64,000 nt of DNA from JANOBD01 sp031411495 (GTDB taxonomy: Bacteria > Planctomycetota > Phycisphaerae > Tepidisphaerales > Tepidisphaeraceae), in contig JANOBD010000014.1 of NCBI GenBank assembly GCA_031411495.1, positions 1 through 64,000 of the forward strand, given 5' to 3'. This document shows, piece after piece, positions 10,001 to 18,055 of this stretch (its first letter is position 1; each line of letters starts with the position of its first letter). The position numbers and the translations under genes were made by a program. The notes beneath the pieces are model-generated. The model worked only from the letters and a program-made list of their open reading frames with translations, searched no databases and was not told where the DNA came from.

Positions 10001-11004
10001 CGGGCGGCGCGGTCGAGAACAACAGCCCGTTCCAGATTTCCTGGCTCAGCGAGGAAGAACGGGAAGGCGCGCTCACCCGCGTCCGCAAGCTCGCGATCGA
10101 GCGGAACCAGAGCACCCGCTCCTGCAGCGTCTTCGAAGGCAACGCGCCGGCGGCGATCGAGAACAACCGCGATTTGGCCGCCCAGTTCGCGCGGCGCGGC
10201 CAGCTTCGCGCCGACCCGTCGGTCTTTTCGGTTTCGCTCGGCGAAGCGGTCGCAATCAAGCCGCCCACCAGTGTCACGCTTCGCCGCCGCGCGGGCGCAA
10301 ACGTGATGATCCTCGGCCAGCAGGAGGAGCAGGCGCTGGCGACGCTCGCGACGATGGCGATTTCGATCGCTTCCCAGTCCACCGACAACGGTGCGTCGTT
10401 CTATGTCCTCGACGCTACCCCCACCGACTCGACGCTTCACGGAAAGCTTGCCGACGTCGTGACGGCACTCCCATTCACCGCGAATGTCGTCGGCTACAGA
10501 GACGTGGGCGCAACGATCGTCGCGCTCGCGGAAGAGCTCAAGGAACGATCGGCGAGCGATGAGACGCGTCCCGCGATCTTCGTCCTTGTCAACGGCCTGC
10601 AGCGGTACCGCGACCTGCGGAAGACCGAGGAGAGTTTCAACTTCTCGATGGATTCGGATGAGGGCGCGCCCAAACCGGTTGCTGCTGACAAGGCGTTCGC
10701 GGAACTCATCAAGGAAGGCCCGACATACGGCATCCACCTGATCGTCTGGATCGACACGGTCGCGGCACTGGACCGCACGCTCGACCGCTCAATGCTCCGC
10801 GAGTTCGATCACCGCATCCTGTTCCAGATGAGTGCCGCCGACAGTGCGCATCTGATCGATTCGCCCGCGGCGAACAAGCTCGGTTTCTATCGCGCGATCT
10901 ACTTCAGCGAAGAACAAGGCGTGATCGAAAAGTTCAGGCCCTATGGCGTGCCGTCGCCGGCGTTCGTGAAGGATCGCCTCTTGTCGCCCCCGGTGAGGGT
11001 TTGA
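7099..11004 (+). CDS. Membrane FtsK/SpoIIIE-domain ATPase, EccC-like, with coiled coils
   Basis: 1301 residues. Residues 1-205 are largely coiled coil; two membrane helices follow at about 212-233 and 247-268; a second coiled coil runs to about 430. Residues about 470-640 look like a degenerate FtsK-type domain. The active ATPase has Walker A GKTGSGKST at 745 and a Walker B ending in Asp875-Glu876 (LLIVDEF). Another domain at about 1065-1290 lacks a Walker A (LGQQEEQ) and is probably degenerate. This series of FtsK modules resembles type VII secretion EccC more than chromosomal FtsK: no gamma DNA-binding domain is visible. A heptamer-repeat hairpin insert lies just before Walker B. The next gene starts about 50 bp downstream. 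The transported substrate is unknown; no WXG100 gene is visible nearby. Confidence 0.82.
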   Translation: MSLTTPSIHTARDIQRQTLADLIRLASECAAIDARIEHQLSTRIATAEKLLAQQVAKLTADSVEQLAVAQKTRNADLSNIEEHFKTNRRALAEQLDAHRNRAATDYETVSRRIKKEFQDAQWLVESILDSAVMNAQKAHKQTMEKTGADRAALDEQRDKGLALLHKYNRPHLLEKLNDMPRHELAAEAFEPARDASIAAITRLDSLALARLSVGAWPILAGLVLIGAGVAVTRPWEIGETHPWQPSAWALGISIVIVIVLAFLMVRIASKQIRFTWETAVDQLSRAHSALDQRIADADLIRDKTIADAKVEQSAEALRVKDKYQPMLDRTKQKRDEAFESGRLKHDQELQRQAKRREDDLAATRHRHEALLTQLEQQRDDQIAAAQTMQAQTVAKARSDYDAARTELQERWDDGLAATKAQNRIQSAPSSVRIGSLTIDLARIAEESGVAGKEMRLVPPPPYDVPAWLSMPKQASVLIEHDRVKRDAAIELVRATMFNLLTTLPAGRVKFSLIDPVGLGQSFAGFMHLADYDDSLVGGRIWSEADDIEQRLSDLTEHMETVIQKYLRNEFQTIDEYNAQAGELAEPYRFLVIADLPTSFSDEALRRLANIATTGARCGVYVLVTRDNRVPLAANLLEDLRNSCTVLSQKDDRFVWKDEIFGRFDYTPITRPDDDAMTGVMHEVGRKAKENKRVEVPFELITPKPNEMWTLSADSDVAVPVGRTGATRLQTFRLGRGVAQHALIAGKTGSGKSTLLNVLITNLSMWYSPDELELYLIDFKRGVEFKAYATHHLPHARAIAVESDREFGLSVLQRLDAEIGRRGELYRAAGVQDVASYRKSVSSQRSAVNGENGMSVLPPTADRPPPTLPRILLIVDEFQELFTEDDKVSQEAALLIDRLVRQGRAFGIHTVLGSQTIGGSTTLPRTTMGQMAVRVALQCTEADSQLILGDNNSAARLLTRPGEAIYNDAGGAVENNSPFQISWLSEEEREGALTRVRKLAIERNQSTRSCSVFEGNAPAAIENNRDLAAQFARRGQLRADPSVFSVSLGEAVAIKPPTSVTLRRRAGANVMILGQQEEQALATLATMAISIASQSTDNGASFYVLDATPTDSTLHGKLADVVTALPFTANVVGYRDVGATIVALAEELKERSASDETRPAIFVLVNGLQRYRDLRKTEESFNFSMDSDEGAPKPVAADKAFAELIKEGPTYGIHLIVWIDTVAALDRTLDRSMLREFDHRILFQMSAADSAHLIDSPAANKLGFYRAIYFSEEQGVIEKFRPYGVPSPAFVKDRLLSPPVRV
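9612..9697. repeat. Heptamer-armed hairpin inserted in frame within the ftsK-like gene
   Basis: Left arm 9612-9644 is a tandem run of GGTCAGC-type units. Right arm 9667-9697 reads, on the opposite strand, as GGTCGGC-type units. About 22 nt separate them. Encoded residues (about 838-866) are low complexity (SVSSQRSAVNG ... PPTADRPPPT) and interrupt the segment before the conserved Walker B strand. Confidence 0.85.
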
Positions 11005-11054
11005 CGCAGTCGCTTTATTTTCTTAACGCCGAGTCAGGGCATATTCTGTCGGCC

Positions 11055-12470
11055 ATGGAGAAGCCAGCCCAGGTCGATTCGATGTCCCTGCCAAGAGTTG
11101 ATCCGTCGACACTCGGCATTTCTTCAGACGAGATTCTCGCCTTCATAGCCGGCGTCAACGAACGGGTCGGCGGTCTGCATGGGCTGATGCTGCTCTGCCA
11201 CGGCCAAGTCGTCGCCGAGTCCTGGTGGACGCCCTATCGCCCGGATCGTCGGCACCTGCTTTGGTCACTCTCCAAAAGCTTCACATCGACAGCCGTCGGT
11301 TTGTTGGTTCACGAAGGCAAACTCGAAGTTGAGAATAGGGTAATCTCGTTCTTTCCCGACCAGCTCCCGGAAAAAGTGAGCGAAAACCTCGCCGCCATGC
11401 GCGTGAAGGATCTGCTCTCGATGTCGAGCGGTCACGCCGTCGAGCCGCAGGTGAAGGTCGATGATGATTGGGTACGCGCGTTTCTCGCGACTGAAGTCAC
11501 GCACCAGCCGGGCACCCACTTCCTCTACAACTCCCCGGCCACGCACGTGCTCTCGGCGATCGTTCAGAAGCTCACCGGGCAGCGGCTGACCGACTACCTC
11601 ACGCCGCGGCTCTTCGAGCCGCTGGGCATCATGGAGGCTCACTGGGAACAGTCTCCTTCCGGGATCGACATCGGCGGCTACGGATTGTCACTTCGACTCG
11701 AATCGATCGCCAAGTTTGGCCAGCTATACCTCCAGAAAGGAAAGTGGCACGACCAGCAACTCGTACCCGAATCGTGGGTGAGGGAAGCGAGCTCCAGACA
11801 GATTTCCAACGGTGATCCGGCGAACGAAAACGACTGGACCCAGGGTTACGGCTACCAGTTCTGGCGCTGCCGACATAATTCCTACCGCGGCGACGGCGCG
11901 TTCGGGCAGTACTGCGTGGTAATGCCGGAGCACGACGCCGTGCTCGCGATCCACTCGAATGTGCCCGACATGCAGGCCGTCCTCGATCTGGCGTGGACGC
12001 ACCTCCTGCCCGCTCTTACTGGCGGTGGGATGAAGGCGCTGACGATTCCGCCGCAATCGGTACCGCTGGGCAGCGGAAAGGCGACTTCACCGCTTGCTCA
12101 ACAGGTCTCGGGAAAAGACTGGGCCGTCGAGTCGAATCCCGAAGGCGTCCGCGCCCTCCGGCTCACTTTCGATCAGTCGCGCTGCCGCCTGGACGTTTTC
12201 CTGGAGGGACGCCGCTTCACGATTCCCATCGGCCTCGATGATTGGCTCGAAGGTACGCACTACATCGAGGGCCGCGTCCAGGCAATCGCCTCACGCGGAG
12301 CGTGGGAAAACGACAGCACCTTCGCAGTGAGACTCTACTTCACTGAGCGGCCGGACGATTGGACGCAGCGCTTTGTCTTCGACGGCAACCAGCTCACCGT
12401 TACCCAGCGCAAGATCCGCTACGGCTTCTCCGAGACGGACCGCCCAGATCTGAAGGCAAGCCGCGCCTGA
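11055..12470 (+). CDS. Class C beta-lactamase-family serine hydrolase
   Basis: 471 residues of the beta-lactamase/DD-peptidase fold (Pfam Beta-lactamase type). The nucleophile is Ser71 in SLSK (S-x-x-K), the second motif is Tyr in YNSPA (Y-x-N), and downstream come the conserved LFEPLGI and YGYQFW segments. There is no signal peptide from the ATG at 11055, so the enzyme may be cytosolic, like many EstB-type esterases. The C-terminal about 110 residues form an extra beta-rich domain. The frame remains open upstream to 11001, overlapping the FtsK-like stop, but 11055 looks the better start. Substrate unknown; resistance should not be inferred. Confidence 0.85.
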   Translation: MEKPAQVDSMSLPRVDPSTLGISSDEILAFIAGVNERVGGLHGLMLLCHGQVVAESWWTPYRPDRRHLLWSLSKSFTSTAVGLLVHEGKLEVENRVISFFPDQLPEKVSENLAAMRVKDLLSMSSGHAVEPQVKVDDDWVRAFLATEVTHQPGTHFLYNSPATHVLSAIVQKLTGQRLTDYLTPRLFEPLGIMEAHWEQSPSGIDIGGYGLSLRLESIAKFGQLYLQKGKWHDQQLVPESWVREASSRQISNGDPANENDWTQGYGYQFWRCRHNSYRGDGAFGQYCVVMPEHDAVLAIHSNVPDMQAVLDLAWTHLLPALTGGGMKALTIPPQSVPLGSGKATSPLAQQVSGKDWAVESNPEGVRALRLTFDQSRCRLDVFLEGRRFTIPIGLDDWLEGTHYIEGRVQAIASRGAWENDSTFAVRLYFTERPDDWTQRFVFDGNQLTVTQRKIRYGFSETDRPDLKASRA

Positions 12471-12587
12471 TCGGGAGCCGTCTGGCATGATCACATGCCG
12501 CTGCGAAGAAAAGCTGGCTGAAGCCCAAGGTCGTGTCTCTTCACTGCTATCTTGACTCAAGCGAGTGGTTGCGAGCTCCGCTTCAGC

Positions 12588-14111
12588 TCAGGCGAACCAC
12601 ACATCCGCCGCCCGGCTTCCGAACGCCGCGGCGACATGCACCTCGCTCGCGATCCGGTCTGGCTGGCTGAGATCGATCAGGCCGATCCGGCTGCGGTCCG
12701 CACTCAAGAGAGCAATCCATCCGGCACGGCATCGAACGGCTCGCGCGGCGTAGTTGGCAGGTCCGACCGAGACAACTTCGCCGCTGAACGGGTCGATCGA
12801 GCGGAGCGTGCCATCGGTCATCGTTGCGATCACGCGCGGCAGGCCGCAAACATCCAAGCCGGCGATGCTCACGATCGGCGCAAGCATCCGCACGCGGCTC
12901 ATCGGCTGCGCGCCCGGGCCGGCATTCGCATCGACGATCGCGATGCTGCGATCCGCGTAAGCGACCGCCAGCAGTTTGTCCGGCAGTTCGGCCACTTCGA
13001 CGATCATCGAGGTGCCGGTGAGTCCGCTTTCGACGTCTCGCCCTGCGGCGATCCAGCGGAGCTGATTCACTTCTGCAAAGACCGCCAGTCTGGAACTCAA
13101 TACGATCAGCGATCGAGACGGCACAGGCGAAAGGATGCGCGGCTCGCTCCCACCGGCCTTCCAGACGAGCGTGCCGTAGTCGGAGTGGGTGGCGAGGACG
13201 GACCGATCTTCCTCCAACACGCCGGCCGCGTTGAAACCGAACTCGCTGGCGCCGCTGAAGTGGTATGAGTTGATTCGTTCGAAGCTATCGCTCTTGAGGA
13301 GCGAGACTCCCTCGCGCGATCCGATCGCGAGAACATTCGAGCCATCGAACCGCGAGCCGCGGATGCTTCGGATCGGCCCGACATCCGAACTCGGCTTGCC
13401 CGCAGGTGGTAGAGTTGGGCGGTGCGGGTCGAGCGTCGAAATGGCGGATGCGACGGCAAGGTGAAGCGCCGGCGTCGCGTTGCTCCACGACGCGTCGGCC
13501 ACGCCGGCGGCGCGGAACACGTCCAGCGGGTCGGACAGGTGGAGCCCTTCGAGCACGCGTGCGCCCGCGCTGTGTTCGGACAGCCGGCGCGTCAGTTCGG
13601 CGAGCGTCACGGCGCGGCTGGTCTGGTTGGCGGCCATCGCGTCGAGGCGCTCCTGAACCTGCGTCAGCTTCTGAAGCCGATCGAGTGAAGGCGAATCAAT
13701 CTTAAGCGTGTACGGCGGCAGGATCGCCATGCCTGCAGCAAAAGCGAATTTTCGCGATTGCTCGGCGATGAGTTCCGAGAGCGGCACATCCAGCGTGCCA
13801 TCGATCAGCCCGTCCGAGCGCTGCGAAAGGACGTACCGCTTGATCGCCGTATTGACCTCTTCGGTGAGGAAGCGGCTGATGTGTGCGGGCGTCAGCTCAC
13901 GCGCATCCGATGCGCTGAAGAACCGCTCGGTGAGCAGCGCGCGGTCGGCGGGCGAGTCGACGCAGATCACACCGGCGGAAAACTCGATACGGATCTGCTG
14001 GTTGTCTTGTGAGCGAAGATCGCCCCAGGCGCAGGTAAAGCGGACGGCGTCCTCGTTGAGGAGGAGGTCATCGACCGTTTTGCGCGCGACGATAATCCCT
14101 TGGATCGTCAT
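12588..14111 (-). CDS. Uncharacterised protein: possible SPFH-like N-terminus and beta-propeller-like C-terminus
   Basis: 507 residues, no signal peptide or membrane helix. Residues 1-190 have the beta-then-helix pattern of SPFH/virion-core-like proteins, including a basic helix followed by FAFAAGMAILPPYTLKI, which resembles the 'L-x-x-x-G-hydrophobic-x-V-x-I' ending of such domains; this match is tentative. Residues about 245-500 are a series of short beta strands of WD40/propeller character (SREGVSLLKS, HSDYGTLVW, DRSIAIVD, DGTLRSIDPFSG). An AAGG ribosome site precedes the ATG at 14111. It converges with the beta-lactamase-fold gene. A role as a membrane-scaffold partner of the nearby FtsK-like ATPase is only a guess from position. 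Confidence 0.6.
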   Translation of the reverse strand: MTIQGIIVARKTVDDLLLNEDAVRFTCAWGDLRSQDNQQIRIEFSAGVICVDSPADRALLTERFFSASDARELTPAHISRFLTEEVNTAIKRYVLSQRSDGLIDGTLDVPLSELIAEQSRKFAFAAGMAILPPYTLKIDSPSLDRLQKLTQVQERLDAMAANQTSRAVTLAELTRRLSEHSAGARVLEGLHLSDPLDVFRAAGVADASWSNATPALHLAVASAISTLDPHRPTLPPAGKPSSDVGPIRSIRGSRFDGSNVLAIGSREGVSLLKSDSFERINSYHFSGASEFGFNAAGVLEEDRSVLATHSDYGTLVWKAGGSEPRILSPVPSRSLIVLSSRLAVFAEVNQLRWIAAGRDVESGLTGTSMIVEVAELPDKLLAVAYADRSIAIVDANAGPGAQPMSRVRMLAPIVSIAGLDVCGLPRVIATMTDGTLRSIDPFSGEVVSVGPANYAARAVRCRAGWIALLSADRSRIGLIDLSQPDRIASEVHVAAAFGSRAADVWFA

Positions 14112-14242
14112 ACCTTGATTCTACGTAAAAGCGTCGGCTTGGGTGCGAGAATTGGCGGGCCGATTTCTAACCGGGCCGATTCCGCACAGGCTGACCCGAA
14201 CGATCCACTTGCCTGCCGCCGGGCGCCTGTTCTAATGGACCC

Positions 14243-14695
14243 ATGATCCGGAGCAAGCTCGAATCCCTCGGAATCCAGCCCACCAAATCGTCGGCGACAT
14301 TCGGCGCTTATGTGCCCACCAAGCGCATCGGCAAGCTGATCTACACGGCCGGCCAGCTGCCGATGAAGGACGGAAAACTTCTCGCCACCGGCCCGGTCCC
14401 GTCACAAACGGGCGTCGAATCCGCCCAGGCAGCCGCCAGGCAGTGTGTGATCAACGCGCTGAACGCCGTCGAGACACTTTGTGGCGTGGACGAACTGGTC
14501 GGCGTCGTCCGGGTCGGCGTGTTCGTGTTGTCGGACGACGGCTTTGACAAGCAGCCCGCCGTCGCGAACGCGGCGAGCGAGTTTCTCATCGAAATCTTTG
14601 GCGATTCCGGCCGACACGTCCGCGCCGCGGTCGGCACCAACGCCCTGCCGCTCAACGCCAGCGTGGAGATCGAATTCATCTTCGAAACGCGTTAA
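14243..14695 (+). CDS. RidA / YjgF family protein
   Basis: 150 residues covering a complete RidA fold. Features are IYTAGQLPMKDGKL, the QCVINALNAVE helix and the RAAVGTNALP segment that carries the conserved substrate-contacting Arg. RidA proteins hydrolyse reactive enamine/imine intermediates (such as 2-aminoacrylate) as cytosolic trimers. The length of about 150, versus about 128 in E. coli RidA, is typical of the YjgF/Yer057c subgroup with a longer N-terminus, so activity may differ. It diverges from the gene at 12588-14111 and lies 64 bp before the N-acetyltransferase gene. Confidence 0.92.
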   Translation: MIRSKLESLGIQPTKSSATFGAYVPTKRIGKLIYTAGQLPMKDGKLLATGPVPSQTGVESAQAAARQCVINALNAVETLCGVDELVGVVRVGVFVLSDDGFDKQPAVANAASEFLIEIFGDSGRHVRAAVGTNALPLNASVEIEFIFETR

Positions 14696-14759
14696 GCCGA
14701 TGTTTTCTCTCAGAAGAAGGGGCCGATCGGACTACAATCGGCCTTGAAGGAAAGAAGGT

Positions 14760-15374
14760 GTGAACGAATTGAATGCCAGTGAAACTACGTCTCCAGGTGC
14801 AACGGCCACGTTGCCCAACAAGCTCGACGTGACGGTTCGCGCCGCCGCCCTGTCCGATGTCGCGCGGATCCACCAGATCATCAACAGCCACGCCGAACTC
14901 GGGAAAATGCTCTTCAAGAGTTACGCCCAGCTGTTCGAAGACGTTCGCGATTTCGCCGTCGCCGAGGCCGAGCACGACGGCAGGCCGTACGTCGTCGGTT
15001 GCGTGGCCAACGGGATCATCTGGGCCGACCTGGCCGAGGTCAGGTCTCTGGCGGTGGACGATGCGTTCCGCGGCCGGGGCGTGGGCCGCAAGCTGGTCGA
15101 ATGGTGCCTCGCCGATGCCCGGCGGATGAGCATTCGCAAACTTATGTCACTCACCTATGAGCAGAGCTTTTTCGAAAGGCTCGGCTTCGTCGTGGTCGAG
15201 AAGGAGTCGCTCCCACTGAAGGTCTGGACCGACTGCGTCAAGTGTCCAAAGAACCAGAACTGCGACGAGATCGCGATGGTTCACGAGCTGATGGATGTTA
15301 CCGCAGTGGAAGCACCCAAGGCCCTGCCGACCCCGCGCGGCGTGAGCATTCCCGTGCTGCCGCTCGAGGATTGA
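14760..15374 (+). CDS. GNAT N-acetyltransferase, ArgA-like (N-acetylglutamate synthase type)
   Basis: 204 residues. The GNAT core spans about 22-150, with the acetyl-CoA loop RGRGVG (Q/R-x-x-G-x-G/A) after VRSLAVDDAF. The tail TDCVKCPKNQNCDEIAM, with three Cys, is typical of the short stand-alone amino-acid N-acetyltransferases that make N-acetylglutamate for arginine synthesis. argC and argD also occur in this window, which supports the role. The start is a GTG preceded by a GAAGGAA ribosome site with good spacing. Assignment to NAGS is by family resemblance and another acetyl acceptor remains possible. Confidence 0.8.
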   Translation: MNELNASETTSPGATATLPNKLDVTVRAAALSDVARIHQIINSHAELGKMLFKSYAQLFEDVRDFAVAEAEHDGRPYVVGCVANGIIWADLAEVRSLAVDDAFRGRGVGRKLVEWCLADARRMSIRKLMSLTYEQSFFERLGFVVVEKESLPLKVWTDCVKCPKNQNCDEIAMVHELMDVTAVEAPKALPTPRGVSIPVLPLED

Positions 15375-15579
15375 GCCTTCAGGACCATGACGCCCGCAGC
15401 CGAGAACTCACTTACGGCTCACCTCAGAGGTTCCATCATTGATCCCGCGCGGCACCGATTGAGGAATCGTCGGCAGTGCGAGTTCATTTGAATTCCGTGC
15501 GGCGCAAGAATCACGCCGGAACAGAATCGGCTGGTAAGGAACACACGGATATCAAATCCCTCGGACTGACCCGGCAGGG

Positions 15580-16461
15580 TCACTCGAAGTTGCGAACGCC
15601 TTTCGGCGGGTCAACGGGTTTCCGTTGTTGGCCCTCGATGTTCTCGAGCGTCTCGATCGCGAAAGCCACGTCGCCCATGCGGTCATCGCCCGCCTCCCGC
15701 TCGATCACCAGGGGCCCGGTGTAGCCGACGGTGTGGAGCGCTTCAATGAATTGCGCGTGGGGCACTTGGCCGTCGCCAAAAGCGACTTCGGTGCCCCACT
15801 CCAGGCCGGGCTTCTTGGAAGCGACGGCGTCCTTGATGTGCACATGGCGGATGTGTCGGCCCAGCGTGCGCACCGCGTCGATCGGGTCGCCGCTGCCGTA
15901 CAGCAGCATGTTCGCCGGATCGAAATTGATGCCGACGTTTTTGCAGCTCAGGTTGTTGAGGAACTGCAGCAGTTCGTTCGACGATTCCTGACCCGTCTCC
16001 ATGATCAGGTCGACGCCAAGTGGTGCGAGATTGGCCGAGAGCCAACGGATTCGATCGACGATGCTCGCGTAGTGCGAATCGTTCCCGCGCGGGATGAATC
16101 CGACATGGGTGCTGAGAAGTTTGATGCCCATTTCGCTGGCGAGTTTCGCCGCGCGGAGCGTGAGTTCGCGTCGCTCATCCCAGCGATCGTCGGGCACGTA
16201 GCCACCGGTGAGCTTGATCGACTGGATGGAGCTGTAATCCTCGCCGGCGAACGAGACCATCGCGGCGGTAAACGTCAGAAGGCTCTCCCGAAGACGGGAC
16301 TGTGCCTCCTGGCGCGCCGCATCATCCAGTTGCAGCAGCCCGCGCAGGGCGAGTTGGACGTGCGAGAGTTCGAGTGCCCTCACTTTCTCAACGAGGTCGC
16401 CTTCGCTGGTGGGCCGCAAAGACCAGGAGCAGACGCCGATGTTGTGTCCAAGGATGTTCAT
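15580..16461 (-). CDS. Sugar phosphate isomerase/epimerase family TIM-barrel protein
   Basis: 293 residues of the AP-endonuclease-2 / xylose-isomerase-like TIM-barrel superfamily. Supporting segments are GVCSWSLRP near the N-terminus, KLLSTHVGFIP, NVGINFDPANML, HIRHVHIKDA and a C-terminal GPLVIEREAGDD. The His, Asp and Glu residues in these strands are the usual metal ligands. Such enzymes isomerise or epimerise sugars or inositols, and sometimes dehydrate them; substrate unassigned. I chose the ATG at 16461 (MNILGHN), where family members begin; an upstream extension to 16509 is unneeded. About 205 bp between this stop and the acetyltransferase stop contains no recognisable feature. Confidence 0.85.
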   Translation of the reverse strand: MNILGHNIGVCSWSLRPTSEGDLVEKVRALELSHVQLALRGLLQLDDAARQEAQSRLRESLLTFTAAMVSFAGEDYSSIQSIKLTGGYVPDDRWDERRELTLRAAKLASEMGIKLLSTHVGFIPRGNDSHYASIVDRIRWLSANLAPLGVDLIMETGQESSNELLQFLNNLSCKNVGINFDPANMLLYGSGDPIDAVRTLGRHIRHVHIKDAVASKKPGLEWGTEVAFGDGQVPHAQFIEALHTVGYTGPLVIEREAGDDRMGDVAFAIETLENIEGQQRKPVDPPKGVRNFE

Positions 16462-16609
16462 GGGTGAAGCTTCTAGCTGCTGAATGCTGTCGGTGGCGAA
16501 CCATTTCAACGTTATTGATGTCCCGCGATCGAACCGGGTCGCAGGTTAAAGCCCGCTGCTCGTCAAACAGGCGGGATGCGGTGACGCCAGTTTCGTCCCA
16601 TGATCGGGC

Positions 16610-17326
16610 TCACTTCTCCTGTGCCTCGTATCGCAAGGCGCGACTCTTCATCCAGCGGATGGCGAGCAGGTCGACGAACGCCCGCGCTGCGCGGTTCCGG
16701 AAGCCGTATTTGGCCGTGCCGGCGAAACGCGCGGAGTGTTTTACAGGGACTTCGAGGCACGTGAAGCCGCGCATCTTCACCAGCGTCGGGAAGAAGCGAT
16801 GGGCGCCGTTAAAAAGCTTCATTCCCTTGAGTGCGTGTGCCCGGTAAATCTTGAGGCTGCTGGCGGAGTCGTTGACCGTTTCCTGGCTGATCCAGTTCCG
16901 GATGCGATTGGCCTGTCGACTTTGCCAGCGGCGGAAGTTGGTATCCTGCCGCTCCTTTCGCCACCCGGTAATCATGTCGTAATCGCCGAGCATCGGGAGA
17001 AGTCGCGGGATCTCTTCCGGGTCGTTCTGAAGGTCAGCGTCGATGGTGGCGATGACTTCGCCTCTGGCAGCCTCAAAACCCGCCTCGAATGCCGCGGACT
17101 GGCCGCGGTTCTGTTTCATCTGCAAGACGCGCAGCCAGGGATACTTCTGTTTGGCGGCTTCGAGCAGTTCCGGCGTTTTGTCGGTGCTGCCGTCGTCGAC
17201 GAGAATCACCTCATACGGTTTGCCAACCTGCTCCAGCGATCCGCTCACGCGGCGCAGGAGTTCCTCAACGTTTTCCTGCTCGTTGTAGCAGGGAATGACC
17301 AATGACAGATACGGTTCGCTCACCAC
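16610..17326 (-). CDS. Family 2 glycosyltransferase (DPM1/ArnC-like)
   Basis: 238 residues. The GT-A fold opens with LSLVIPCYNEQENVEELL; EVILVDDGSTDKT carries the nucleotide-binding Asp pair, and IDADLQNDPEEI is the D-x-D-containing metal site. RFFPTLVKMRGF and VPVKHSARFAGTAKYG are typical of the DPM1/ArnC group, which transfers sugar to polyprenyl phosphate on the cytosolic face of the membrane. C-terminal membrane helices seen in ArnC are absent. The start is GTG. It follows two small membrane-protein genes and purF on the same strand, with 147 bp before it. Confidence 0.9.
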   Translation of the reverse strand: MVSEPYLSLVIPCYNEQENVEELLRRVSGSLEQVGKPYEVILVDDGSTDKTPELLEAAKQKYPWLRVLQMKQNRGQSAAFEAGFEAARGEVIATIDADLQNDPEEIPRLLPMLGDYDMITGWRKERQDTNFRRWQSRQANRIRNWISQETVNDSASSLKIYRAHALKGMKLFNGAHRFFPTLVKMRGFTCLEVPVKHSARFAGTAKYGFRNRAARAFVDLLAIRWMKSRALRYEAQEK

Positions 17327-17473
17327 AATGGTTTACACGAGTTTGGCGACGGTTTCCAACATCGACCGCATCGTCAGGCCAGCCGGGGCCAATTCCCAGG
17401 CGCGTGAGGGGCGGGTGCCGTCGATCGTCCGCCTGGGCCCGACCCGTCGGGAATCGACGGCGCGCGGCAATGC

Positions 17474-17716
17474 TCAGATCGATCGATACCCGCGCTTCTC
17501 GGACTTGCTGCGACCGCTGGTCGCCAGGAGAACGAGGCCCAGCGGGAGGAGGACGATGCCGAAAAAGAAGTTGCGGTGTTGAACCGCGTTGCCGGCAAAG
17601 TCGAGTGCGTCGCGCTCGCCACGCGCTTCCCAAAGAAGGTAGCCGCCAACTCCCATGATCGCGAGCGAGATCGGCATCTTGATCCACCACGGCAGGTCGA
17701 CCCAAAGTGAGAGCAT
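17474..17716 (-). CDS. Small two-helix membrane protein, tandem paralog A
   Basis: 80 residues. Two hydrophobic segments (about 12-28 and 49-66) flank a polar loop, ending in a basic tail (SGRSKSEKRG). It begins MLSLWVDLPWWIKM, closely like its neighbour at 17786-18007 (MFDIWLGLPWWIKA), and both end with a second helix followed by GRS. They are therefore tandem paralogs. A GGTGG ribosome site precedes the ATG. Function unknown; the shared 'LPWWIK' start may be an interfacial membrane anchor. Confidence 0.7.
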   Translation of the reverse strand: MLSLWVDLPWWIKMPISLAIMGVGGYLLWEARGERDALDFAGNAVQHRNFFFGIVLLPLGLVLLATSGRSKSEKRGYRSI

Positions 17717-17785
17717 GATTTGCCACCTTTCCGCTACTCACGCTACGGCAGCGAAGCGTCGGCCAGATCATTTACCGACCCCGCG

Positions 17786-18007
17786 TCAGGGTCTCGAACG
17801 GCCGAGCGTGAACAGGATCAGAACGCCGAGAAAGCAGAGGATCAATCCACCACCGAACTCGTAACTTAGACTCAGGTGCGTCAACGGGTCTGCGTTCGTT
17901 ACGCCGCCATTGATCCCGCGCACGATCAGGTAGACGCCGAACGAAATCAGCGGCAAAGCGCGCGCGGCCTTGATCCACCAGGGAAGCCCGAGCCAGATGT
18001 CAAACAC
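17786..18007 (-). CDS. Small two-helix membrane protein, tandem paralog B
   Basis: 73 residues with two predicted membrane helices (about 14-30 and 50-68) and the same LPWWIK opening and GRS ending as the downstream 80-residue neighbour. The start is GTG at 18007, with a GGAAGG ribosome site about 7 nt upstream. It lies 48 bp downstream of purF on the same strand, so it may be co-transcribed with it. No known family was recognised. Confidence 0.68.
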   Translation of the reverse strand: MFDIWLGLPWWIKAARALPLISFGVYLIVRGINGGVTNADPLTHLSLSYEFGGGLILCFLGVLILFTLGRSRP

Positions 18008-18055
18008 AATTCAGCCTTCCGGCGTGGCGTTGATTCAACGTCGCGCGAACGCGAC

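Noticed and set aside
7099..11004. Canonical chromosome-segregation FtsK
   Set aside because: There is no four-helix N-terminal domain or C-terminal gamma domain, and several ATPase modules are present, so EccC-like is the better description.
11055..12470. An antibiotic-resistance beta-lactamase
   Set aside because: Only the shared serine-hydrolase fold is seen; there is no signal peptide and an extra C-terminal domain, so an esterase or peptidase is as likely.
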